Source: Methanomicrobium antiquum (GTDB lineage Archaea; Halobacteriota; Methanomicrobia; Methanomicrobiales; Methanomicrobiaceae). From it: a DNA stretch of 64,000 nt. Below are positions 8,992 to 17,728 of this stretch, one piece after another; the first letter of the stretch is position 1, and every line of letters starts with the position of its first letter. The stretch covers positions 744,001 through 808,000 of the forward strand of contig NZ_CP091092.1 in the NCBI RefSeq assembly GCF_029633915.1. The letters are read 5' to 3'. The notes under the pieces were generated by a model. That model was not told the origin of the DNA. It was given only the letters and a program-made list of their open reading frames with translations, and did not search any database. Both the position numbers and the translations under genes were made by a program.

Positions 8992-10044
8992 ATGTCTGAC
9001 AAATTTAATTTCAAATCATTAATTGCAGTATTTGCAGTAATTGTAATTGCAATTTTTTTATTTTTTGTTTTAACCGGTCAAAACACTCCTTCAGATGAAA
9101 GAAAAGTAGTTGTCTACACATCTGTCGATCAGATATTTTCAGAACCGGTTTTAAAGGAATATGAAGCTGAAACAGGAGTGAAAGTACTTGCAGTATATGA
9201 TGTTGAGGCCGCAAAGACAACCGGTCTTTCAAACAGACTGCTTGCTGAAAAAGATAATCCTGTTGCAGATGTTTTCTGGAATGGTGAATTTTCAAAGACA
9301 CTTTTACTAAGAGATGAAGGTGTTTTTGAACCATATTTCAGCAACAATTCAAAGGATATTCCTGACGAATACCGTGATAAAGACGGTTACTGGACAGGAT
9401 TTGGAGGACGTGCAAGAATTATTCTTGTAAACACTGACAGATTAAGCCCTGAGGATTATCCTGATTCAATATTTGATCTGTTAGATGAGAAGTACAAAGC
9501 TGAGGAAATTGCAATCGCATACCCTATGTTTGGAACAACAGCAACACATGCATCTGCCCTTTATGCTTATCTTGGAGATGAGAAAGCAAAAGAATATTTC
9601 AAATCCCTTTATTCAAAAGGTGTTCGGGTAGTTGACGGCAATTCCGTTGTAAGAGATTTGGTTGCAGACGGTTCTGTCTCTATAGGACTTACAGACACAG
9701 ATGATGCACTGGGCGCTGTGGAACGCGGGCTTCCTGTGTCTATAATCGTTCCTGATCAGGGTGAAGATCAGATAGGAACACTTGTTATTCCAAATACAAT
9801 TGCTCTTGTTAAAGATGCACCTAATAAAAATGAAGGCCGGAAACTGATTGATTACCTTCTCTCAAAAGAGATGGAATCAAAGCTTGTTAAATCCGGATGG
9901 TTCCAGACTACTCTGAGAGATACCGGTGAGGTTTTTGATTCCCCTATTAGCAAGACAATAAAGGGAATGACTGTTAGTCCTGATGAGATCAACCTTTATC
10001 AGAAAAATGCCTCTCTGGATATGAAGGTAATTTTCATCCGCTAA
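8992..10044 (+). CDS. ABC transporter substrate-binding protein, iron(III) type
   Basis: A 350-residue extracellular solute-binding protein of the FbpA-like class. The N-terminus has one hydrophobic segment (about residues 8-28) without a lipobox cysteine, so it is probably membrane-anchored. The mature part opens with VVVYTSVDQIFSEPVLKEYE, the usual start of this family, and contains DVFWNGEF, GRARIILVNTDRL and GLTDTDDALGA. A GAGGA ribosome-binding element precedes the ATG. It lies 8 bases before its permease. Iron as substrate is inferred from family resemblance; another metal or anion is possible. Confidence 0.85.
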   Translation: MSDKFNFKSLIAVFAVIVIAIFLFFVLTGQNTPSDERKVVVYTSVDQIFSEPVLKEYEAETGVKVLAVYDVEAAKTTGLSNRLLAEKDNPVADVFWNGEFSKTLLLRDEGVFEPYFSNNSKDIPDEYRDKDGYWTGFGGRARIILVNTDRLSPEDYPDSIFDLLDEKYKAEEIAIAYPMFGTTATHASALYAYLGDEKAKEYFKSLYSKGVRVVDGNSVVRDLVADGSVSIGLTDTDDALGAVERGLPVSIIVPDQGEDQIGTLVIPNTIALVKDAPNKNEGRKLIDYLLSKEMESKLVKSGWFQTTLRDTGEVFDSPISKTIKGMTVSPDEINLYQKNASLDMKVIFIR

Positions 10045-10052
10045 ATTTTTAT

Positions 10053-11648
10053 ATGACAGCCCCCTGCCCTGGAAAAAAAGGGATATTTTCCCTTTCAGTT
10101 GAAGACATAATTCATACCGGAGGACTTATTTTGTACCTTGCAGTAGTTTTTCTTCCGGCAGGAGCACTATTTTGTTTATCCTTTCTCTCTTATGTACAGG
10201 ACCCTTTTTATTATCTTGAATACCTGATTCCGGATATAAGACAGTTTTCTCTTTTTTTTACAAGTATATTCCTTTCATTTGCTGTTTCTGCTGGAACAAT
10301 GGCAACCGGTTTTTTTGCCGCTGTATTTCTCTGGAGAACAAAAATAAAGATATTAGCAAATCTAAAATGGTTGATATTCATCCTGATACCTGTTCCACCT
10401 TATGTGTATGCACTTTCCTGCTCTTCAGCCGCCGGTGTTGCAGGAGTATCATTTACAGGATGGACTGCTGTGTACTTTGTTTATCTGATATCCTTTCTGC
10501 CTTTTTCAATACTCATATGCCTGTTGGGACTTGCAAGTGTAAAGTCTGATTTCATTGATGCAGGCAGAATTTTTTCACCTGATGGAGAGGTATTTTCAAA
10601 AATTATTGCAGGGCTTTCAAAGCCTTTTTTAATTGCAGGCGGAATCATCATATTTCTTCTTTGTTTGATGGATTACAGCGTCCCTTCACTTTATTCTAGG
10701 AGTGTATATCCACTTGAGATATTTGCGGAATACAGTTCTTCAGGCGATACTTCCGGTGCATTTCTAATGGCTCTGCCTCTTGTTTTTATATCAGTTTTAC
10801 TGGTTTTAACTGCTGTCAGGTACATAAAAGAGATCTCCTGGGAATTTTCAAAGAATCCTGATCACTCAATAAATCAGCTGAAATTTCCCGGATATGTTAA
10901 TTATATTAAAATTACAGCATTTTTGATTGCATTTGCCGGCGTTTTTGTTCTTTTTATAACCCTCATTTCAGAGACAGGCTCTGCTGGATTATTTTTCTCA
11001 TCTGTAACAAATGCCATGGACAATATAAGGACAACCATTGTAATCTGTCTTATATCATCAGTTGTTTGTATTCCTGCGGCTTTGGCGGTTTCAAAAGAGC
11101 TTATAAAAAACCACAAATACTCAAATTTGTGGTGGATACTGGTTCTTTTTCCGCTTGTTCTTCCGCCGCCCCTTACAGGTATGGGTCTTATCTCCCTTTG
11201 GAACGGTTTTATGCCTTTTGTTTTACATGGAACCCTTATAGTACCTGTATTTGCTCTGTTATCCAGATTTACGTCATTTGCAGTAATTATTCTGTTTGTC
11301 TTTTCAAAAAGCGGTGATACTCTTCTTATTGATGCGGCACAGATATTTTCCAGAGGATATTTGGATTCATTAAAGGGCATAATTCTGCCGCTATTGATGC
11401 CAGGGATTGCAGGTGCCTCTGCTCTTTTTTTTGCACTCGGTTTAGGTGAGCTTGGTGCAACATTAATAGTGATGCCACCCGGAGAGGCAACCCTTACTAT
11501 GAGAATATATAATTATTTACATTATGGAGGTTCAGAGACGGTTGCCGGGCTTTGTCTTTTTATGACACTTCTGACAGCCGCCGCCGGCTTAATTGTTCTT
11601 ATTGCAATTAAAAGAGACAATCATTCGGAGAGATATGCAGATGATTAA
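10053..11648 (+). CDS. ABC transporter permease, fused two-domain type
   Basis: A 531-residue protein with about twelve membrane spans arranged as two homologous halves, as in FbpB/ThiP-type permeases. The first half carries GLASVKSDFIDAGRIFSPDG and the second DTLLIDAAQIFSRGYLDSLK. Both are versions of the EAA loop that contacts the ATPase. It lies between the binding protein and the ATPase genes, overlaps the ATPase start by a few bases, and should form the membrane channel of the same importer. Confidence 0.88.
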   Translation: MTAPCPGKKGIFSLSVEDIIHTGGLILYLAVVFLPAGALFCLSFLSYVQDPFYYLEYLIPDIRQFSLFFTSIFLSFAVSAGTMATGFFAAVFLWRTKIKILANLKWLIFILIPVPPYVYALSCSSAAGVAGVSFTGWTAVYFVYLISFLPFSILICLLGLASVKSDFIDAGRIFSPDGEVFSKIIAGLSKPFLIAGGIIIFLLCLMDYSVPSLYSRSVYPLEIFAEYSSSGDTSGAFLMALPLVFISVLLVLTAVRYIKEISWEFSKNPDHSINQLKFPGYVNYIKITAFLIAFAGVFVLFITLISETGSAGLFFSSVTNAMDNIRTTIVICLISSVVCIPAALAVSKELIKNHKYSNLWWILVLFPLVLPPPLTGMGLISLWNGFMPFVLHGTLIVPVFALLSRFTSFAVIILFVFSKSGDTLLIDAAQIFSRGYLDSLKGIILPLLMPGIAGASALFFALGLGELGATLIVMPPGEATLTMRIYNYLHYGGSETVAGLCLFMTLLTAAAGLIVLIAIKRDNHSERYADD

Positions 11649-12294
11649 AATTTCAGGACTGTCAAAGTCCTATGACAAAAGGTATGTTCTTGAAAATATT
11701 TCAGCTGAAATATCTGATAATTCCTCTGTTGTAATTACAGGCCCGTCAGGTTGTGGCAAATCAACACTTTTACGGCTGATTGCAGGCCTTGAAATTCCCT
11801 GTGCAGGAACAATTGAGATAAACAAAGAGTGTGCAAGTTCAAAAAAAGGAATTATTATACCTCCGTATCTTCGCAGAATTGGTTATATGTTTCAGTCTCC
11901 TGCATTATGGCCGCACATGACAGTTATGGAAAATATTACATTTGGTATTCATGATGTTTCAAAAAGTGAGGCTGAATTAAGATGCAGTGAACTTATGGAT
12001 ATTTTGTCTGTGTCAGCATTAAAAGACAGATACCCCTCAAAAATATCCGGTGGAGAGGCCAGAAGAATTGCTCTTGCACGTGCACTTGCTCCACGTCCGC
12101 AAATTCTTCTTTTGGATGAGCCTCTTGTAAATCTCAATCCTTCTCTTAAGGAGGATATGATTGAGCTTATTATTGACTGGCAAAAAGAGACAAAATGCAC
12201 TCTAGTTTATGTGACACATGAGGAAAAAGAAGCTGAGATGATATCAAAAACAAGATTCAGAATAGAATCCGGGCAATTTGTATCTCCTGACTGA
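11635..12294 (+). CDS. ABC transporter ATP-binding protein
   Basis: An approximately 219-residue ABC ATPase completing the importer. Walker A is GPSGCGKST, the Q-loop follows in MFQSPALWP, the signature reads ISGGEARR and Walker B is ILLLDEPL followed by VTHEEKEAE. The start is placed at ATG 11635, with ATG 11641 nearly as good; GGAG at 11627-11630 could serve either. An in-frame start at 11593 would add residues that overlap the permease end and look non-homologous. It lacks the C-terminal regulatory extension of longer FbpC/PotA proteins. Confidence 0.9.
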   Translation: MQMIKISGLSKSYDKRYVLENISAEISDNSSVVITGPSGCGKSTLLRLIAGLEIPCAGTIEINKECASSKKGIIIPPYLRRIGYMFQSPALWPHMTVMENITFGIHDVSKSEAELRCSELMDILSVSALKDRYPSKISGGEARRIALARALAPRPQILLLDEPLVNLNPSLKEDMIELIIDWQKETKCTLVYVTHEEKEAEMISKTRFRIESGQFVSPD

Positions 12295-12329
12295 CAGATT
12301 CCCGGATAAAAAAGTTATGGATAAAAAAT

Positions 12330-13343
12330 ATGAAACAGTATAGGAAACTCCTGATTTTAGGATTTATTTTTTCCCTGGCATTGCTTTCAGCCGGATGCAC
12401 AGAATTTGGGATGGACAACACTCCCGTTCTTAAAGATGGGTGGACCATAATCCGGCCTCCGTCAGATGTCGAATCACTTGCTGAAGATAAAGAGTTCATA
12501 TGGGCAGGGGGAAAGGACGGGATATACAAAATAAACCGGCACACATTTGAGGTGGTGGATGGAATTGACTGCTGTCCGGATATGAATTATGTGGATTTTG
12601 TTCTTGTTGACAAAAACGGGTACCTCTGGGCCGGGTTTAATGAGGGTGCTGTCAGGTATGATGGCAAAGAATGCATTTTGTTTGATGAGAAAAACGGTCT
12701 GTCGGACAGACGTGTGAAGGTATTGTATGAGGATGATGAGGGAAGAATTCTCATCGGAACGTGGGGAGGTGTTTCTGTTTATGACAATGGCTCATGGACA
12801 TATATCACATCAGAGGATGGTCTTTTAGAGGATATGGTAAATGTCATTTATCAGGACGATGACAAAGGGATGTGGTATGGGTCGTATGTCGCGCCAAAAG
12901 GCGGAGTCAGCTACTTTAAAGATGGCCGCTGGCAGTATTTCACAATCTCTGATGTTTTAATGCACAACAACATAAATGCAATAACGCAGGACTTAAACGG
13001 TGGAATCTGGATAGGAACCGGCCTTTACGACAGAGGCGGAGCAGTAAGACTTGTTTTAGAAAATGGTGAGTGGATATCGGATAAAAGACTCTCAAAAGAA
13101 AGCGGTCTTTCAGGAAATAAAGTTCGTTCATTGTTTGTTGATGATAAAGGGAATGTATGGTTCGGGTCAGAATATGATGGTCTGGCAGTAAAAAAAGGAG
13201 ATATTTTCAGGGTACTTGCCAGACAGGACGGACTTTCAGATATGGAGGTCAAGTGTTTTCTGATGGATTCTGACAACAATCTCTGGATTGGGACATATAA
13301 TGGAATTACAGTAATTTCAGGCAGTGCACTGGATTATATCTGA
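12330..13343 (+). CDS. Exported lipoprotein with beta-propeller (two-component-regulator type) repeats
   Basis: A 337-residue protein with a signal peptide ending in the lipobox LLSAGC, so it is probably lipid-anchored outside the cell. The rest is about six repeats of the pattern D-x-x-G-x-[IL]-W-[IAF]-G followed by a short strand, for example NGYLWAGFNEGA, GGIWIGTGLYD, GNVWFGSEYDG and NNLWIGTYNG. These are typical of the Reg_prop propeller of periplasmic sensors. There is no histidine kinase part. It lies 35 bases after the ABC ATPase and may be co-transcribed, but no link to transport is visible. Confidence 0.85.
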   Translation: MKQYRKLLILGFIFSLALLSAGCTEFGMDNTPVLKDGWTIIRPPSDVESLAEDKEFIWAGGKDGIYKINRHTFEVVDGIDCCPDMNYVDFVLVDKNGYLWAGFNEGAVRYDGKECILFDEKNGLSDRRVKVLYEDDEGRILIGTWGGVSVYDNGSWTYITSEDGLLEDMVNVIYQDDDKGMWYGSYVAPKGGVSYFKDGRWQYFTISDVLMHNNINAITQDLNGGIWIGTGLYDRGGAVRLVLENGEWISDKRLSKESGLSGNKVRSLFVDDKGNVWFGSEYDGLAVKKGDIFRVLARQDGLSDMEVKCFLMDSDNNLWIGTYNGITVISGSALDYI

Positions 13344-13653
13344 AATAATGAATTAGGGATATAGAAATTATCTAAAAAGGATCTCTCTAAAATACGTAAA
13401 AATCTCTGAAACGAATTTATCAAAAATATAGAAATTATCTAAAAGGTATACCCTGAAATCCGGGGATTATATGAAATAAAGAAGATGTCTGAAATAAAGA
13501 ATTAATCTGAAATTTGAAAAATATCTAAAATATTGAAATATAACAGTCTAAACTTATTTTTGTTCAATATTTTCAATTTATTTGTAAATTTAAACGCCAG
13601 TTCAAAAAGGCAAGTTTTAAACCATTGTCCATCAAATATAGTAGAGCACCAGA
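13344..13653. other. AT-rich intergenic region before tRNA-Tyr
   Basis: No gene seen. It contains a short direct repeat (ATAGAAATTATCTAAAA at about 13364 and 13429) and several ATCTGAAAT-like words. It must hold the tRNA-Tyr promoter; AAATATA at 13634-13640 seems too close to the tRNA to be the TATA box. Confidence 0.45.
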
Positions 13654-13767
13654 CCCGCCTTAACTCAGACTGGTAGAGTGCGCGGCTGTAGTTTGGTTTA
13701 CCCGATAAGCTTGTCGAGTAACTGCGCGGCTACCGCGATGTCCCCGGTTCGAATCCGGGAGGCGGGA
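13654..13767 (+). tRNA. tRNA-Tyr (GTA) with intron
   Basis: The acceptor stem CCCGCCT (13654-13660) pairs with AGGCGGG (13760-13766). The D-stem is ACTC/GAGT. The anticodon stem CGCGG (13681-13685) pairs with CCGCG (13733-13737). The T-arm is CCCGG-TTCGAAT-CCGGG. The anticodon GTA is at 13688-13690. An insert of about 40 bases follows position 37, the canonical archaeal intron site. The discriminator base is A. Confidence 0.93.
13692..13731 (+). other. tRNA-Tyr intron at position 37/38
   Basis: The insert lies between G37 and A38 of tRNA-Tyr. It folds into an imperfect hairpin with arms around GTTTAC-CCGA and TCGA-GTAAC, as needed for a bulge-helix-bulge cut by the archaeal splicing endonuclease. 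The exact ends can shift by a base or two. Confidence 0.8.
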
Positions 13768-13827
13768 TCTGTTTGAAACAGCTGCGGGCTGGTGTAATAA
13801 TCTTAAAAAAATCATAATCTCAAATTT

Positions 13828-13900
13828 GCCCAGTTAGTGTAGTGGCCTATCATGCAGCCCTGTCACGGCTGCGACACGGATTCGAATTCCGTACTGGGCG
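13828..13900 (+). tRNA. tRNA-Asp (GTC), copy 1
   Basis: A 73-base cloverleaf: acceptor GCCCAGT/ACTGGGC, anticodon stem CAGCC/GGCTG with loop CTGTCAC (anticodon GTC), and T-loop TTCGAAT. The discriminator is G, as usual for tRNA-Asp. It lies 60 bases after tRNA-Tyr and may share its transcript. Confidence 0.95.
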
Positions 13901-14124
13901 TTTATTCTTTTTTATGAAATTTGTTTGAGATTTTTGAAAATATGATAAATTCATATGAATCCTAAATTCATAATATTATTCAGTAGGATTTAGAATATCC
14001 GGTGTGATTTATAATTATGTCTGAATCTGATTTATGTTCGTTCATCTGCTTTTGGCTTTTCCCGAATTAAATCGAAGAGTTAAAAAATAAGAGATTCCAA
14101 TATAGTATGTTAATTTTAGTAATT

Positions 14125-14197
14125 GCCCAGTTAGTGTAGTGGCCTATCATGCAGCCCTGTCACGGCTGCGACACGGATTCGAATTCCGTACTGGGCG
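14125..14197 (+). tRNA. tRNA-Asp (GTC), copy 2
   Basis: Identical over all 73 bases to the copy at 13828, and followed by the same GTTTATTCTT. The upstream flanks differ, with an AATATAG TATA-like word about 20 bases before this copy. A recent duplication is the simplest explanation. Confidence 0.95.
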
Positions 14198-14845
14198 TTT
14201 ATTCTTATTGTGAGTTTATTTTAGATTTTTTTTTCTAAGAATATTTCCATTAAATCTTGTTGATTTTTTAGCGTTAAATTTTAAATTTTTCTCAGTTTAG
14301 TTTCTGCTTATTTTCGTTTTTATTTTTTGTTTTCTTGTTTTTTTGTTTCCGCTGACATTTTTTTGGACTTTCATTTTTGAAAACATTCTGGTTTTTCTCC
14401 ATTTTTCTGAAAGTTAGGACTATCCAAAAAGAGAAACAACTTAGAGAATAACCTCCAAATATGATGATATGTCCAATAAACATTACAAATGGAGGGAATG
14501 CATTTCTGCATTCACATCTATGTTCTCATTTGTGGGCTTTTAAGATTATTGATATGGAAGATTTCATCAGTTTCTTAGGTTACTGGCCTTGACTGGAAGA
14601 CAATCAAAGACAATCGATTATTAGCAAGGGAGGGGACAGGCCCCTCCCTTAAACCCACCCCGCTTACGATAGGTCACCGGAGGGGGGCTAGGCCCCTCCG
14701 GTTCCCGGGGATATTGTGTACATCGCGACAAATCAATTCCAAATTAGGGTGATCAGAAATATGGAGAAGAGTCAACATTCTTTTGAAAAATCCACTCTTT
14801 AATAGCAGATAAAAGAGAATAGATATTACAACCAGGTGATAATTT
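14198..14845. other. Long intergenic region holding two GC-rich hairpins
   Basis: No protein gene is supported. The first half is AT-rich. A minus-strand frame at 14292-14483 is low-complexity Lys/Asn and is not believed. The second half contains the GC-rich hairpin pair at 14626-14702, listed separately. An ATG with AGGTG upstream at 14834-14838 opens the next small gene. Confidence 0.5.
14626..14702. repeat. Two tandem GC-rich hairpins, possible structured RNA or repeat element
   Basis: Hairpin 1: AAGGGAGGGG (14626-14635) pairs perfectly with CCCCTCCCTT (14641-14650) around the loop ACAGG. Hairpin 2: CCGGAGGGG (14677-14685) pairs perfectly with CCCCTCCGG (14693-14701), with a flanking A-T pair. 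The two share the AGGGG/CCCCT core and stand out strongly from the AT-rich surroundings. Confidence 0.7.
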
Positions 14846-15025
14846 ATGTCCCAGAGGGGAGTTGACGCAGTTTTCCAGGCAATGTTTTTGTTAACAGATA
14901 TGAGAGAGCTTTTTAGAAAAAACGCACCATTTCCGGATTTTGAGGAAGAGGATAAAGCACAGGCTGAAAAAATAATTGAAAAATTAAAAAAGCAGATATC
15001 AGTTATTGAACAGGAGGTGCTTTAA
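14846..15025 (+). CDS. Small helical protein upstream of SepCysS
   Basis: A 59-residue protein starting MSQRGVDAVFQAMFLL. It is predicted almost wholly helical: an amphipathic N-terminal helix, an acidic linker with FPDFEEEDKA, then a Lys/Glu coiled-coil helix to the end. AGGTG at 14834-14838 is a good ribosome binding site. It ends 3 bases before the SepCysS ATG and supplies GGAGGTG (15013-15019) for it, so the two are surely co-translated. I do not recognise the family. A helper that docks the Sep-tRNA enzymes, like SepCysE, is only a guess from position. Confidence 0.75.
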   Translation: MSQRGVDAVFQAMFLLTDMRELFRKNAPFPDFEEEDKAQAEKIIEKLKKQISVIEQEVL

Positions 15026-15028
15026 AAA

Positions 15029-16210
15029 ATGCTTTGCGCAGATAAAATTGAGGCGCGCTCTGTAGAAGAGATGTTCATAAACATCGATCCGATACAGGCC
15101 GGCGGAAGGCTGACTCCTGAGGCTCAGAAAGCAGTTTTAGCATATTCTGACGGGTATTCTGTATGCGATAACTGCCTAAAACCCTTCAGGCTTGACTACA
15201 TAAAAAAGCCGCCCCTCTCTGAGTTTCACGAAGATTGTGCCAAATGGCTCAATATGGATGCTGTCAGGGTAGTTCCGGGCGCAAGAAGAGGTTTTCAGGC
15301 CGTTGCATCAACCCTTGTTGAAAAAGGCGATCCTGTAATCTTAACTGCACTTTCTCACTACACCGAATTTGTATCTGTTGAGCAGTCCGGAGGTATCCCC
15401 TGCGAAATTCCAAAAGATGAGAACAATCATATCACAGGCGAAAATGCGGCGCAAAAGATTGAGGATGTAATAAAAGAGTACAATAAAACACCTTCACTTC
15501 TTTTTGTCGAGCATGCCGACTACCAGTTTGGAAATATACATGATATAAAAGGCGTTGTAAAAGCCGCCCATTCATATGATATACCTGTTCTTTTAAACGG
15601 TGCATACACTGTTGGAATAATGCCGGTTGACGGAAAAGATATCGGTGCTGACTTCATAATCGGTTCAGGTCATAAAAGCATGGCTGCACCGGCACCATCC
15701 GGAATTATTGCAACAACTGAGGAGTATGCCCAAAAGGTCTTTAGAACAACTCAGGCAAAAGGAGATGTCACCGGACGCACTTTTGGTATAAAAGAGGTTG
15801 AGATGATGGGATGCACACTTATGGGAGTTACCATGGCAGGACTTGTTGCATCATTTCCGGCTGTTAAAAAGCGTGTTGAAAACTGGGATACAGAAATTAA
15901 GCACAGCAGGATGGTTGCAGACGCACTATGCTCAATTGAAGGAACAAAGTGCTTAAGCGACATGCCAAGAGAGCATACACTCACCCGTATCAATACAATA
16001 GAGTCATTTGACAAGGTTGCAGAAACTCACAAGAAAAGAGGATACTTTTTCTCAGCCGAACTTAAAAAGAAAGGTATTTGTGGTGTTATCGCCGGTTCAA
16101 CAAAGGTATGGAAATACAATACATTCGGACTTACGGACAGACAAACAATGTATCTTTGTGACTCATTTAAAGAGATTGCCAAAGAAAACGGTCTTAATGT
16201 TAATGAATAA
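15029..16210 (+). CDS. pscS: O-phospho-L-seryl-tRNA:Cys-tRNA synthase (SepCysS)
   Basis: A 393-residue PLP-dependent enzyme that converts Sep-tRNA(Cys), made by SepRS, to Cys-tRNA(Cys). This is the methanogen route to cysteine. The N-terminus INIDPIQAGGRLTPEAQKAV and the PLP-lysine motif GSGHKSMAAPAPSG match the family. Conserved cysteines in CDNCLKPF (about residues 46-49) probably carry persulfide sulfur. It faces thiI, a tRNA sulfur-transfer gene, in convergent orientation. No SepRS gene is in the window. Confidence 0.95.
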   Translation: MLCADKIEARSVEEMFINIDPIQAGGRLTPEAQKAVLAYSDGYSVCDNCLKPFRLDYIKKPPLSEFHEDCAKWLNMDAVRVVPGARRGFQAVASTLVEKGDPVILTALSHYTEFVSVEQSGGIPCEIPKDENNHITGENAAQKIEDVIKEYNKTPSLLFVEHADYQFGNIHDIKGVVKAAHSYDIPVLLNGAYTVGIMPVDGKDIGADFIIGSGHKSMAAPAPSGIIATTEEYAQKVFRTTQAKGDVTGRTFGIKEVEMMGCTLMGVTMAGLVASFPAVKKRVENWDTEIKHSRMVADALCSIEGTKCLSDMPREHTLTRINTIESFDKVAETHKKRGYFFSAELKKKGICGVIAGSTKVWKYNTFGLTDRQTMYLCDSFKEIAKENGLNVNE

Positions 16211-16287
16211 TATCAAAAAAACGTTCCAGGAAAAAATAAATATAAAAATTTTAGAAATTTAATAAAATCAAAATTTAATTGATTTAT

Positions 16288-17481
16288 TCAACTTTCATCT
16301 GGAGATATTATCTCCCCGTTTAATGCACGATATTTTTTGACATCCAGCAGGCAGATTTTCATGAGTTCTTTTATATCAAGTTCCTTTTCATCCTCAATAA
16401 CAGATTCTGACGTTGCAGAAACCGCAGGATGTTTTGGAACAACACTGCATCCAACATCTCCTGCAAGATTGCGGAAAGTTTTTATTTTTCTTGCGATTTT
16501 TACGGTTTCCTCTTTGTCATATGTGATTAAAGGCTGAATTACCGGAATATCTGGTGGCACAACAGATTCAACAACTGATATATTGGAAAGTGTCTGCGAT
16601 GCAACCTGGCCCAGATTGTTTCCCATCACAATCGCAAGATATCCTTCTTTTCTTACAATCTCAGATGCTATTCTAAGCATAAACCTCTTGCATATAAGAC
16701 ACCGGTTCTTCTGGTTTTCTACATTTACCAGTGAATCATAGAATTTGTCAATTTTTACACAGACCATTTCAACAGAATGTCCCGGAGTCCATAAAGAGAG
16801 GTTTGCGAGGTTTTCCAGCGAGGCTTTTTTGGTATCTGCTCCCATGTATTTTTCGCTGTTAAAATGAACGTAAGATACAATACAGCCCCTTTTCATGACA
16901 AGCCATGATGCGACAGGAGAATCAATTCCGGCTGATAACAATGAAAGCACCTTGCCCTGTGTGCCAACCGGAAGGCCGCCAGGGCCTTCAATTGAATTGT
17001 CATAAATAAGGCCGCCTTCTTTTCTTGCCTCAACAAAAATTTCATAGTCAGGATCTGTTAAATTGACAGTTAAGCCCGGAACACGCTGATATATTCTGCT
17101 TCCTGTTGATGCGCCAAGTTCCTGACTTGTAAAGCCTGTTATATTTGACCTTCGCGGCCTGACAGCAAATGTCATGCCTGATTTTAGTTTCTTTGATGCA
17201 AATTCAGCAGCGGCCTCTTCTATTTCGGAGCGTTCAGGAGATGTCAAAACCGCAATACTTACTCCTACAATTCCAAAAACCTTAGATACTGTATCTGCAA
17301 TATCCTTTGTATTATCCCCGCTGATTAAAATTCTGCCTCTGTGGAGTTCGATATCTGCTTTGAGTCCCGCGGCATTAAGCGCCATCCTGATATTTTTTGT
17401 AAGTAATTTTGTATAGTAGCGCTGAACTGATTCACTTTTTAAAAAAAGCTCACCATATTTTGCCATCACCGTTTTTTTCAT
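16288..17481 (-). CDS. thiI: ThiI, tRNA 4-thiouridine synthase
   Basis: A 397-residue ThiI: an N-terminal ferredoxin-like and THUMP region (residues 1-165), then a PP-loop ATPase with SLLSAGIDSPVASWL. It adenylates and thiolates U8 of tRNAs and in many organisms also feeds thiamine thiazole synthesis. There is no C-terminal rhodanese domain. The catalytic domain carries the CxxC pair CLICKR, which in methanogen ThiI proteins is linked to an iron-sulfur cluster, and a later cysteine in DVGCSVVPKHP. The convergent neighbour is SepCysS, another sulfur-on-tRNA enzyme. Confidence 0.92.
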   Translation of the reverse strand: MKKTVMAKYGELFLKSESVQRYYTKLLTKNIRMALNAAGLKADIELHRGRILISGDNTKDIADTVSKVFGIVGVSIAVLTSPERSEIEEAAAEFASKKLKSGMTFAVRPRRSNITGFTSQELGASTGSRIYQRVPGLTVNLTDPDYEIFVEARKEGGLIYDNSIEGPGGLPVGTQGKVLSLLSAGIDSPVASWLVMKRGCIVSYVHFNSEKYMGADTKKASLENLANLSLWTPGHSVEMVCVKIDKFYDSLVNVENQKNRCLICKRFMLRIASEIVRKEGYLAIVMGNNLGQVASQTLSNISVVESVVPPDIPVIQPLITYDKEETVKIARKIKTFRNLAGDVGCSVVPKHPAVSATSESVIEDEKELDIKELMKICLLDVKKYRALNGEIISPDES

Positions 17482-17728
17482 CTGTGCCTTAATTATATGA
17501 ATCTGTTAAGTATTATTTATTGGCAGGTTCTGTATCTTTTTAGGAACTAAACAGTTTTACTTAGAAAATATTACATCTTCACAATATTTCAGGCATTAAT
17601 TATTCTATACAACAATTAAGCTGGGAACAACTAATTTGTGTTGATCTTCGTTTGGAAGTCAATGTAAATTTATCACTACATCCTGTTCTGTAATGGTTGT
17701 TAATAGAAACTTCTTTTAGTAGTCCGAG

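Noticed and set aside
10901-11380. Minus-strand frame within the permease
   Set aside because: Antisense to a well-supported permease half, with no own motif.
13344-13653. Possible CRISPR-like repeats
   Set aside because: Only two imperfect copies of a short AT-rich word, no regular spacers and no cas genes in the window.
14292-14483. 63-residue minus-strand frame with a Lys/Asn tail
   Set aside because: Low-complexity, no ribosome binding site, T-rich DNA on the plus strand explains it.
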